Shown one piece after another: positions 35,640-47,540 of a stretch of 64,000 nucleotides of DNA (its first letter is position 1; every line of letters starts with the position of its first letter). The DNA is from Patagioenas fasciata (lineage: Eukaryota > Chordata > Aves > Columbiformes > Columbidae), in assembly GCF_037038585.1 (NCBI RefSeq), contig NC_092526.1, positions 34,113,501-34,177,500 of the forward strand, given 5' to 3'. Under the pieces are notes generated by a model. It was given only the letters and a program-made list of their open reading frames with translations. It was not told the DNA's origin and made no database searches. Both the position numbers and the translations under genes were made by a program.

Positions 35640-36140
35640 ACACTGAACATCTGGCCACAGTAACAAATAATAAGAAACAACAGTACATTCACTGTTTAGC
35701 AGCCTTTTAGAATCCATCCAATGATTTTTAAATAAACTGGATGAAAAATAATGGAAATTTCAGGCTCTGTAACCCATTATTCCTGCATGCCAAGCCCAAT
35801 GCCACTAAGTGCAACAAGGACCCTGCAGTTAATGAAATTCCTGCCTGAACAAACTTTTATCATGCTGTTTAGTAAAATGATTTGTGCATCATAAAAGCAA
35901 CATCACTCAAGCTGTTAAAATGTCTTCTGTGGAAAGTAAGGCAAAGGAGCAGGAGGAATATATTTGTTAAATTACATATAACCAGTAATATATATTTAAA
36001 ATATATATTATTAGGTTACTGGAGGATGTTGAGTTAAAAGCACAAGGGTGAATTGATCAACTGCTGTGCCAGCAATTGAAGTCTCCCATTTGAATGGGAG
36101 CCTGAACAATTTTAATTTATTTTAATACAAAATATTGATC
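35640..36140. promoter_or_regulatory. Candidate non-coding regulatory element
   Basis: About 500 bases, AT-rich, low in CpG, free of recognised repeats except an ATATAT run near 35980-36010. It holds several AATGATTT, TTAATGAAATTC and TTTATCATG words like those of vertebrate conserved non-coding elements. This is unproven without alignment. Confidence 0.25.
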
Positions 36141-38990
36141 CATCACCCCATCATGCCTGAAAAGGCTTTATTTTCAGATCAGTTTTCTGTTTAAAAATGT
36201 TTCCTTGACAGTCAAGTGTGTAAATAACCAAATCACTTCGAATCCCCCCAAAGGAGCATTTTGTTTTAAGAATGTATTTGAGATGTCATCTTCTTTCCCA
36301 TTCCCAAAATTCCTAATAATCTTCCCATTATGACCAAAGATCTGTCTTGCATGAGAGGAGCCTTGCAGAGAAAAAAAACTTCCAGCCAACCCTAATTAAG
36401 TTCTGTTTTGTCCTGATGAAGCACATTTCTAGAGATGGATTTTCAAAGCCCCAACTTCCCTCCAAGTGGAAGAGAGACTGAGCCGGCAAGCGCTGATAGC
36501 TTTTGGAAACCTCGCAGGTGATATATAGTGATTATTGACCTCCTGTCCTGCTCCTGTGCGGGGGAAATATGGGACCAATGTATCCTTTTTCTGCTGGAGT
36601 TGGAAAATCTGGAAGTGTTAATTTTAATCTCTGTTCGTTCCACCTCCCCTCTCTCCCTTAAAGTTTTTTAAAGGATTTAGGTGGAATGTATTTTCAAGGT
36701 CACTTATGCACAGTGTCTGTGAGCAATCTACCCTGACTGGATGGAAAACTTTGGGTACCATTTGTCATTTTCTCCTCTTCTTTTAATTATAGAAGTGCAT
36801 CCAGAATCATGGGCTCCCTTGAAGTCCACAAGGTTGTGCCATGTTACACCTATAGAGGAGACAAGGGAGACGATACAACCCCAACATGTTTCCAGAAGGA
36901 CTCATTGATGTGAGAAGCCTTCTCCTACAGGCAAATGGCATCCAGCATCCCTTGGCTTCAAGCATGTGCCTAACCACTAACAAAATGCAGGGGATTTAGA
37001 CTCATGCCCATTTGCTTTTTGAACACAGGTGCACCTGTGCAAGCCTGGATCCAGGCTCAGAAGAGATGCAAAGGCACTTGCTGCATGGGTAAGATCAAGG
37101 TAAGGATGTTCAGGAACCTGGAGAGGGTGCAAGGAACAGCCATTTCCCTGACATGACTTGCGTCAGGGTGCTGGCAAGCTTGAGGGCACCTGGGATAGAT
37201 GATGGGAGGGTATTTTGTGTGAGATGGTGTAAAGAGATGTCTAGATTTCAGGTTGTAATAGAGACCCCCACCCCTCAGCAAACACTCCCCAAACCTGGCT
37301 GTTGCCTGTGCCTCTCCCTTCACTGTGAAACTGAAGCATTTCTTGGGAAGAAAACCATTTCCCCTGGAGAAGGCTGGTCTGCTGTTAAGTAAGAGGCATG
37401 GGAAGTATTTTGGTCTAACGGAGGTTTCCTGGAAAAAGTAATTTTTTCTGTTCCACTGACATAAACATGGAGGGGGCTTGCTGCATTTTTTTCCCCCCGA
37501 TTAACACAATTGGAGTTGTCACTTCTAATCCCATGCCTTGGAAGATATCAGTGCTGCACATTCCTGGATCCAGCTCCATCCCACCTACAGGTTATTCAGG
37601 TCTCTGAGTGTTCCAGTAATGCCCTGTTACCCTTCTCACCTGTCCTACGCCTCGAAATATATGAGCTGTGGAACACAGGCAGATGGAAAAACACCAGCAG
37701 GAGGGTGGTCAGTTGATGTCTTTAACACCTGTGGAGGCCTCAGCCTGGAAGACGGGTGGAGGGATGAACACTTTGTGCTGTCCCTGGGCAGAGGTGAGGA
37801 TAGAGTGTGCCTGAGATCACAACATGGCCATCTCCATGGGCGCCTCTCCAACACGTCTTAATTTTTGCCACAGGCTTAAGGTACCGGCAGGTCTTTTCAG
37901 TCTTCACCGTCATCTCTGAAATTACCTGAGGCTGATATCAAGCAGCCCTCTTTTGAGAATACTCTTAAAATTCCAAGGAAGTTCTCCCAGATCACGGGAG
38001 ATCATAACCTCCCAGATGACATGTGTTAAAATAAAAATAAAAAAATAAAGAAAGAAAAGCAGCAGGCTGGGCACATGCCACCTCCAGCACCCCTGGAGCA
38101 GACTGCTCTCATGGGTAGTGGCAATCACATGAAACATCTGCAGCCCAGGGGCTGCTCCGATGGGACTGGTGACAGCCCCAACACAAAGCAGAGGGGCAGC
38201 TCACCCAGCCTGTGTTCACCACACACTGAAACCTCTTGTTCAAACAAGCCCTCCAAGGTGTTTGCTTTTGCAGCAGTGCCTCGGGTGGCTCCCCTGTGGG
38301 GGTGGTACAATTGCCTGTTCCTCCAGATTTGCCAGCAATGGTTTAAGTCCTTTTGGGCTCAGCCTGCAATGATTGCTGGGTTGCATTAGAGTTCGCCGGA
38401 GCCTAAGGCTCAGATAGAAATCCCCAGGAGGCAAGGCAAGAAGATGGGTATGTGTTTACATATCAACAAAAAAGTGTTGTTGATGCTGCCTCTCCACATC
38501 GCTGTGAGCCCCAGTCCCTCCCGACTGTATCAGGCCCAAAACATCACAGGAATGCCTTGGCTCTCCAGCAAGATGTTCTAGCCCTGATGTCAGCTCTGCT
38601 TTGCTGCCGGGTCTCCAGTGTAAAGGCAGAGCATGGCCAGGGGGAGCTGAGCTCACTTGCATCCCATCAAGTGGAGGCAAGGCGGCCAAGTGAAGGAAAT
38701 AATTGTCTTGTTTTCCAGCTCTGCGGGTGAGGGGACTGCGTGCAAAGGACTGTAAAAACTGACACCGATGCTTCTGAGCAGCTGCTCCCAGGAAAGCTGC
38801 CAAAAGCTCGGCTGAAGAAAACGTGTGTTTCACCTAAGTTTGAGAAAATAAGGTATTTAGACTCTGTGTTCAATAGGAGTGAGGATCCCTTACTTCACAC
38901 CAAAATCCAGCACCTTCTTCATTGGGGAAGATAGAGAAAATGCAGTCCTGTGGTGAGTCCTTAACAGGGCTGACACACAGGTCCTTTTGG

Positions 38991-39020
38991 GGATGGATGG
39001 ATGGATGGAGGATGGATGGA
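38991..39020. repeat. (GGAT)n tetranucleotide repeat
   Basis: GGATGGAT units with one interruption (GGAG). A similar short array occurs at about 39936-39952. Confidence 0.95.
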
Positions 39021-39935
39021 CCCTAATCACCTGCTGTGCAGCCTCCTGCAAGCCTTGGCTCTCCATGCAAATGTGGGCACCTCTAGGTGTACCCACATAT
39101 CACTCAGGTCCCATTGAGGAGTGTCCTTTGGGATGCAATGTCCTGGACATCCCCTCTTTGCACTGGGGAGCAGTTCTGCTGCCCCAAGTCCTGTCCTGCT
39201 GGTTACTGATACCAAGAGAAAACATCTCTCCTCTAGCTTTTCGGTACTATCCGAGTTCACCTTAAACACTGACCACACATAGGTACAACACCTCAGAAAG
39301 CAGATGGCTGAGAATAAAACTGGGAATACAGTTGCAAAAAACCCCTCCACAACCATATACAAAAAAAAATACAAAAGAAACCCTAACAAGAACAAACCAC
39401 TCACTGCATCAGTGTATACCCAAAACCTTTCTCCATTCTTAGCTGCCTCCTAAGGTTTCTCTGAGTCTTGTCTCCCTGTTCCAAACTGCTGCCTACCTAA
39501 ACCAACCCCATCCCCGGATTTCTGTTCCCTGATTCTCCTCAGCACTTGTTGAACACAGATAAAGCCTGGAGCCCATTCCTGCCATTTTCCTTCTCATCAG
39601 GCCTGTGCCTGTTCTGGAAAGGCAAATGGAGCCCCTTTTTGTGTGCCCAGCTCTCCTCGGCTATGCAGAGCTGACCTTCAGGCTCAGCCATCAGACACAC
39701 TGCAGTGAAGGAGCTGACTCTGTAGAACTTTGCAAGCCATTATCTCACAAGGGAGTTGTTTTGCCCTCTTCTTTTTTAAAAACAGAGAGCACACGTGGCA
39801 TTTAATGAAACAGATGGCTGGCTCGGTGCTCGGATCACTCTGTCCCTGCACGTGGGCTTGCAGCAGTGTTGAAGGTTCACGACCTCACAGATGGTCTGGG
39901 TAAACATGGTCCAGGGAAGCAGGAGGGATGAAGGG

Positions 39936-39952
39936 ATGGATGGATGGATGGA
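39936..39952. repeat. (GGAT)4 tetranucleotide repeat
   Basis: A short perfect GGATGGATGGATGGAT run, the same motif as at 38991. Confidence 0.9.
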
Positions 39953-40751
39953 TAGGGGAAATGATCCAGGTCCTCCTTGCCTTGTACAAGGTGTCCAAGC
40001 ATTCTATACACCATGAATTTGGCGGGAAAAAAGGGCTTCATTTCTCAAGGACTTACTTATAAGTGAAGCAATCAGCCACCATGCTGCAGCTTCATATTAC
40101 ATGAAGACAAGAGTTCCAGCTGGGATGTTTTACACTTGCACTGAAAGTCATCAGTGTCCGAGCATTAGAAGAGTTTCCAGAAAGGACAGAGGAGGAGGTA
40201 AATGTACTTAAGGTGATCCTGGAGAGCATCAGGTACACAAATGGGGACCTCCTCTGGTTTTCTCCTCCATTCTCCCTTTGCCGTTGAGCTTCTTCTCCCA
40301 TAGCAAGTATGTCTGATGGCAGCCAGGCAAAGATCCATCCTCAGACCAGGTGTCTGGGGCTTCCCAGCCTGACCCTCAGCTGTGCTGAGCAGCTCTCCAT
40401 GCTGGCTCCAGAGCAGGTGTGCTGAGACAAAACCATTGACCCTCTGCTCTTCCTACGGTCCCCAAGGGAGGATCCAGTGTTCCCTGAACAGCATGTTCCC
40501 TGCATCAGGGTCATCCCTGGCTTGTCCCAACATGGCCCAGATTCACAAGACAGGTCCAGAGAGGGGCCAGCATGCAAAGCGGTTGCACGGGCTTGTTTCC
40601 AGATTGGTGCAGCTGGGGAATGTTTGTTTTTCTAAGCTGCTACTGTCCCAAGGTTATTAAAGGCACACTTGGTGCATTAGCCCCTATTTAAGCCATGCTG
40701 GTGAAACACAAAATGGGCCAAGAACCATGGCAAAGCCAGGAAGAAATACCC

Positions 40752-40769
40752 TTTTTTTTTTTTTTTTTT
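40752..40769. repeat. Poly(T) tract of 18
   Basis: Eighteen T on the plus strand in otherwise unique sequence. Confidence 0.95.
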
Positions 40770-42699
40770 GCTAAGAAAGCCTTGGAAAGATGCACTGCCC
40801 CATTGCTCCAAGGCTGATCCATCTTAGACTCATCACTCACGTTCTTGCCACTGGCACCAATTCCAGTACCCTGGGCAGCCAATTGCAGGGGCTCGGCCCC
40901 ATGTCCCTGGAAACGAGCAGCCCCACAAGTGCCATGCTGGGAAATTCATGGAAGCAGCCTCCCCTACATGGGATTCCAGCCCCTGGCACCAGCATGCACT
41001 GGCCTGCAGATTAAAATCATGCATCAGACTTTAATTAATGTAACTTGATCCCAGCAGGCTCCAGCACATGGGGAAACTGAATCCCTTCCCTTCCTGCAGA
41101 GTGATTTACATCATCCACCCTGGGAAACTCCTTTACTGGTTGCTGCATCGCTTGGGCTTGCAGCGGACTCCAGGGTTGGCTGAGACCTGGCAGAGGCATT
41201 GCACTTGTGGCATTGGCACAGAGATGCATTCATTTGCTTAGGGCTTCTTTATCTGCCACCAGCAGCAGGAAGCTCCCAGTGCTGGGGCCACCATGCTGCA
41301 TGATCTTGTGGTTGCTGTCACAAGCCTCCTAGGTCATTTTATTTTGTGCTTTTAATGGCTGTGTTAGGACATGCTGGAGTGGCTTAACTTTTTGAATCAG
41401 GATTTTATAGCGGCTCATATTTATAAACCCTGTGTATATGGCTGATGCCGCCTTCATCCAGAGGAACCTCTGGTTCTCTCCTCAAATATGCTTGTACAAA
41501 CACTTGGCTACCTTATTAACTATGAAAAATATTAATAACAAAGAGCAGGTATCATCCAAATAGGTCAGCCAGATGCTTTCTCTGACAACCCCTGTATTAT
41601 TTGTGTTTTAATCAGTCTATTTACCAAATCAAACACCTCCAACAGCCTACCCCAGGGTAACACCAGAAGTGAGTACAACCCCTTATCTCCATGTAGCACA
41701 TGCTTTTAATTCTCCATTCTCGAGCATCTTCAAGTGCATGTGTTCTCCTGCACTCCACAGTCCCACAGCTTTTGGATTAATATTAGCTGTGGGCTGTACA
41801 AAGTGCATCCACCACAGCTCAGATTCAGAAGCAAAGAACCACACAAGGCCAGACACTGCAGGAGCAGATCTTCAGATGATGGATACCTTTGAACCCAGAT
41901 GGCGATGTAAGCAGACAAGCAGATAGATGATAATATTTACAGAGCCACAAGTTTTTGAGAGGAAGAAAATTAATGCTGAGTGACATACTACATCTTAGGC
42001 TGCCCATATCATGCAAGGAGCACAAATCCCACTGCAAAAAAAAAGCAGCTGTAACCATGAGACAGCAGCTATTCACCCTCATTTCAAAGAGGGAGCCTCA
42101 GAAAAGCCCCTCAGGTAAATATATCCACTGCCAGAAATGGATAGCTGGGTACGTGTAAATACATGCCAGGATTAAAGGTAACTGTCTCTGTCTATATACA
42201 ATAGTTTAATAAATCACTTTGTTTTCTTGTTCTTGCTGCCCGCTCTGTGTTTGATTCATCGCCTTGTTTTCCTCTCACTTTCTGCCTGCACTGGGGATCC
42301 AAAGCTGCCTTTACCAACAGAACAATTTGGAAGCCTTTTCTTCAGTAAGAATTTAGAAATACTAAGTATTTTACCATTGCTGTTTCAGTACATAATATTC
42401 CCTTTCTGACTACATTCCTTAAAAAAAGAAAAAAAAAGTCAAAAATCAAGCATTGTGAGTGGGTGGGAGACAGCATCTGTCCCCAGCCTTCGATCTGGCT
42501 GTGGCAGCTGGTATAACATCCCAGTCCCGTCCTCACTGTGGGGAAAAAGGGGTTGCAGGAGCTGGCAGGGACCCAGCTTCAAATATAACTTTGGAAACTA
42601 CTTAGAAACTCCTGTAAATGAAATTTAGGGAAGAAAGTTGCCTCTGAGTCAGTCCTGGCAAAGAGGAATCTATCTCCAAATGGGGCTTTTCCCCCCATG

Positions 42700-42855
42700 T
42701 TTTCCTTCTGGCATCATTCTAATATGACAGCAATTAAAAGCCCTGAAAAATGGATGGAAACAATTTGGAAGAGGTCTCTATTAGATTTGCTCTCATTAGC
42801 ACTGCAGGCTATTTTTTCAGCTGCTAATTGACAGCTGCCTTCCATATGCAGTGTC
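42700..42855. promoter_or_regulatory. Candidate developmental enhancer-like element
   Basis: A compact block with CAATTAAAA, CTCATTAGC and GCTAATTGACAGCTG (homeodomain TAATTG at 42825-42830, MEIS/TGIF-like TGACAG at 42829-42834, E-box CAGCTG at 42832-42837). A second CAGCTG lies at 42818-42823 and a CATATG E-box near 42843. Overlapping sites of these classes are typical of conserved enhancers. The sites are visible, but the function is inference. Confidence 0.35.
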
Positions 42856-44836
42856 AAAAAAACAAAAGCCCCAAGGCATTATACCAGGGTAATTTTAACT
42901 GGGGCTGTCTCGTCAGCCATGGGAATGAGCACAAGAAGGGAAACAGCCACATGAGCCCACTGTGGGCAAGCTGATGCCAAGCACATCCAATTTCAGGGAT
43001 GCTGCACCCTGGCAAAGCAATGAGATGGGGTGTGCATGGGGACTCAGGACATGTCAGGTTGTCCCACCACTTGTGGGAACATGCTTGGGGGGCACCGTGT
43101 GTGTCCACAGCAAAGAGGGGATGCCCACAGCACCCAAAGGATTTTGGAGCCTGAATATTCAACAGCTGCCATGAAAGCATCAAGCGTGGCTCCAGGGATT
43201 TGCCTGGCTGCCCTGGGCCTGTCAGGGTAAGGACATGGTGGCAAGGACCATGACCACATTCTGGACTTGTGAAAGCCATGTAAGACCTTCAAAGCCAAAG
43301 GTTTCCACCTACAAAGTGGACCCAGGGTCAATTACTGCATCCAGGCAAGTCCTTTGAGCTCCTTTGACCTTGCAGCAGTGGTGCTCTGCCTGTGCCCATC
43401 GCCTCATGGCCCTGACACCTTCCCCAATTCTGCAGCAAGGGCACAGCACTTGGCCAAAAGAGTGCCCACCAAGCAGCACGGTACGGTAAGGCAGGTAGCA
43501 TCTCTGAAGCAGACCCAGCTTTCTTTGGTCACCTGGAAAAAGCAATTAAATTATTGTGCTGAAAGTCAACAGAGTAAACCATACTTTTATTAAGAGAGCA
43601 GTGGAAGGAAGCCCATGTTGCTAAGCACTGCCACCATTTCTCAGCGAGATGAAGAAACAGAGAAAAAGGATTAGCCCTTTCTGGCATGACTTCACTGGCT
43701 TGTGTGCTCTCTGTGGGTGTTGTGGATGCTCTTTCCCATTCCAGGGAAAACATGGGACTACATTGAATGCAGCCAAGAGATGCATTGCCTTAAGTTTTTG
43801 TGAGGGATGCTTACTTTGCACTGTAAATCCACACAGAGGGATTAGCCAGCAGAGTTGGACCTGAAAGGGAGATGGAGCCATCTGGATGGATGTCCAGACT
43901 CTGGGATGTCACGCAGTGAGCAAGTGGGCAGTCACCAGAGACATTTGCTCAGTGGATTTACACAGCAACAGACTTGGACGTGACTGGAAAGCCAGAAAAT
44001 GGAAAAATGACTGTATGCCAATGTGGGCATTTCACTTACTTGTTGTTTAAACCAGTCATTCATGAACTGTTGGTTTTACTTTAGTAGCATCTCCCTGGCA
44101 CCCAACCCAGACTTAATGCTTACCAAGAGCACTGATTGCAAAAGATTTTTACTGAAAGGGCTGACAATGTTGCCAAATTTCAGCATGGGAGCCCACACCG
44201 AGTGTCTCTTAGACACAAAAAGCTCCTGGACAGCTGAACTTAGATCTTCTTCCTTGGGGCAAAGGTAGCCCAATTATTGGACATGGCCCACAAGGATGTC
44301 CCTGCATTTGGCTGACACTCCATGACCCGGAAACTTTGCTTTGGTTTTTCTTCTAGCTGAACTGCAAAGGTCAACAGTGGTAGGAACAGGGAGGGAAAAG
44401 CCACCAGTTTGAGACAGTGATAATCCAGCCCAGCTCTGGTGATGCCCTAGGAGATATGTCAGGTCAGTCTACCTTTTCTTTGGAAAGAAATGAGATTGGT
44501 ATGGGAAACGCATGCTGAAATACTCCAGCTCAGTGTTAAATAGCTGCTGTCAACTGTGCCTTTGATCTTCAGAAAATTACAGGTCTGATCACAGCCACTG
44601 ACTCTGTTAAGCAATACCCAGCATTACTGCGTCTCTCATTTCCCCTTTGAGCTTTCTAGGTCACCCCCAAAAAGGGAGGGGTCTGTCCTCGGGCTACGGA
44701 GTGACCCCAGGTGTCCGAGCTGTGGCACCATCACTTGTTCTGTTCCTCTCCAGACAAGAGATGACTAAAGACAGATGAAAACCTGGAGGAGCAGAGTAAC
44801 ATGGACGGTGAGATGAAGACCATCATGCACCTAAGT

Positions 44837-44957
44837 CAGGGGTTTCAAACTCATTTTCACTGGGGGCGACACCAGTCTTGCAGTGGCCTTCAAAGGGCCG
44901 AGTGTAATTTTAGAACTGTATAAATGTAGGAGTAGTCACATGAGTTGGACACCCCTG
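44837..44957. mobile_element. hAT-type MITE, 121 bp, with 8 bp target-site duplication
   Basis: The left end is caggggtttcaaactcat. The reverse complement of the right end is caggggtgtccaactcat, which matches at 16 of 18 positions. Both sides are flanked by a perfect 8 bp direct repeat acctaagt (44829-44836 and 44958-44965). Eight-base duplications and CAGGGGTGTCCAAC-like ends are typical of hAT/Charlie elements. It is non-autonomous and has no coding capacity. Confidence 0.88.
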
Positions 44958-47514
44958 ACCTAAGTCAATGCTCCATTCCCAGGCAATGCATCCTGGAAAA
45001 ATTCCCTCCTGGATAAGTAATGTTTTCAGATGCTAGTAGAAGACCTTTTTTTTCCCACCAGAAACTACAGCACCACCATAGAAAATCAGGTCACTCGGCA
45101 CTTGAGCATCTACAAACAGGCTTTTTTCATCCACTTGGAGTGATGCAAGTTAGTTTTCAGGCTCTGAGCACTCACTTTTGGCCCATCAGCACCAATAACC
45201 ACAACCTTTGCTGGTGGGTGGGAAGAGCCCATCAGCCCAGTGCATGGCGCTGGCTGTGATTTACGGACAGTCCGATGAGTGCAGATCTCACATTACTTCA
45301 AGTAGGAATATTTTTTACTGTTGTTCCACACTGTAAATTTGTCTTCGCATGACATAATTAACAGCATCGCCTCACGCAGGCAAGGTGATTTACAGGCGTG
45401 GAAATGGCTGCAGTAAGGTCATCGCTGGGGAATTCAAGGAGAGGCGGTGCAGGGGCAGACGAGCAGCCTGAACCGCATGGGTGGGTGAGTGTCCACATGC
45501 TGCCCCACGCTGTGCCCAAACAGCCACGATTTAGGTCCATGTACCACAGCACAGCAAGAGGGCTCATAAGACCCGGATACAGCCTCTGCCACCTCGACAT
45601 ATTATTTTATAGTAGTTATCAGATGAAGAGACCATTGCATTAAAGAAATCATACCTTGGGTGTAAGGGAGCAAGGAAGGTTTTCCCCAAACCGAGGTCAG
45701 GGATTTATTTGAAACATAAATAACCACTATGTCTGTTGAAGGCTCTGTTTCTATTAAAGAGAAATATGTAAGAGATCAAATTCTGCAGCTAACTTAGCTA
45801 ATAGTTGGCTGCATCGCTGACATCTCTACATAGACTCACCCCTAAATAACTGAGTTTCAGAGCTGCCTGGGAGTTCTCCTCTGAAATAGCTCTTTGGGGC
45901 AGGCAAATGCAATTTCTGAAAACTCTTAATTTTCTGCAGGAAACCATTTTGGAGAATCCATTTTCTCTTGGGAGCAAACAATAAAAAAAAACCAAACAAC
46001 ACATGCCAAGCAATATTTCATTTCAATTCAGTTTTCCTGGGCTGAAAGCCCTGCAGCTTGTGAAGTTGAACTGAGATGCTAAGTTTCATCCATTCAGCAT
46101 TAACCAGAATTGGCAAAAATTTTGCTGTGGTGCAATTCCTGAACTGTTATTTGGGTTAGCTTCATTTTCCATGATAATTTGTGTAGTTCTGTTTACTTGG
46201 GGTCCTTGTGACTTAGGACAGACATAGTATATCCCTGGAATCTGATGTATAGGAGATATTTAGCAAGGTTTGCAAGTCCTTCACTGCTGCAGACTAAGAA
46301 TACAAAGGAGCCCATTAAACTTGAGCCTCCCAATTTCCTAATTGCTAAATGATACAGAATGTCAAGATGTGATGCAAAGAGCCAGACACTATGGGAGTGC
46401 TGGGATAGAGACTGTTTTATTATGTTTAAACAGACCCACAGTCTTGAGCAAACTATCTAAATCAGCTGATAGCAACACTATAGGAATCACACACTGGTCC
46501 AACAGGGCCACAGCCTGCCAAATAGGAAATTACTGTTATTTAAAAATATATAAGCAATGAGTAACAAGAAGAGGAGTCATAAAACACTATTTCAAACACA
46601 AGTAGTCTCATTCAACATACACAGAGTGGATGGGATGTCATCTCTGGGTACTTGTCTATATGGATTAGCTAAATATTTTCATAGATCACAGAACTGATCT
46701 AGGACGTGAGTTCTTGGTTCTCTGGATGTACTGCTGTAACTTCCCACATGGCACTTCCATTCGGGTATACAAACACCTATTTTCATGCAGATGATCTCAG
46801 TTTGGTGGAGTTTAAAATAAAACTCTATTCCTACCCTGGAATGAGCATTCCCTTGTGGGACTCTATTTATATGATTGGTCTGGATTAGCTACCATCATAA
46901 CAAAGAGGTGTCTACTTTTGGTGAGGAAAATACATTACACTGATTTGTAGCCCCGGGAGCATCCCTAGGTTCCCGGAACCAATATAACGTAACATGCCTA
47001 CTCTAATTGCCACTTGTTTCCCTATTGCCCTCTGTGAAACCAAGCTCAAGTCAGAATATGACCCATCAGTCACTCATGTTTAACTCTCCAAAACACAGAA
47101 AAAGTGCTGTCCCTTCTAGTTAATATCTCTAATGCAACAGACAGAAATCCTTCATACCCTCTGGAAAAGACTGCTCCATTGACAACATTTGCTCAGAGAG
47201 CAGTTTGCATTAAGAGCAGGTTTTTCCATCCATGCCAAAGGAAACCTCACTAACTCCTAGCCCACAACACATGCTGCCTGATCAGTACTAACCAGCAGTA
47301 AGCACTCTATACATTAAATAACCACCAGCCACTCCCAGGAGTCCCATCACCCTAAGCATGTATTGTAAAGTCCTCAAAAGCTCTGCCAGTGGAAAAGTAA
47401 CCTCATCTGGACAAGCCCCAGCTCAGGGCTGCCTAGCATTTTTTGGTAAAGCAAGTGGGAGAAAAATCCAGTACAAAATTAGTGCTTCAAGCTCACTCTA
47501 CTCACCTAGTTGCA

Positions 47515-47540
47515 TCTGTCTGTCTGTCTGTCCATCCATG
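47515..47540. repeat. (TCTG)n / (TCCA)n short compound repeat
   Basis: TCTGTCTGTCTGTCTG passes directly into CCATCCATGCATCC. Confidence 0.85.

Larger units (their letters stand above)
36141..42689. other. Intergenic stretch, simple repeats only
   Basis: Contains two GGAT arrays and a poly(T) run. Open frames are 125 codons or fewer, occur on both strands and have no recognisable product. No CR1 3' end was seen. Confidence 0.5.

Noticed and set aside
37070-37150. Possible CR1 piece (CTGGAGAGGGTGCAAGGAAC)
   Set aside because: Only a short phrase resembles CR1. The neighbouring blocks do not continue the match.
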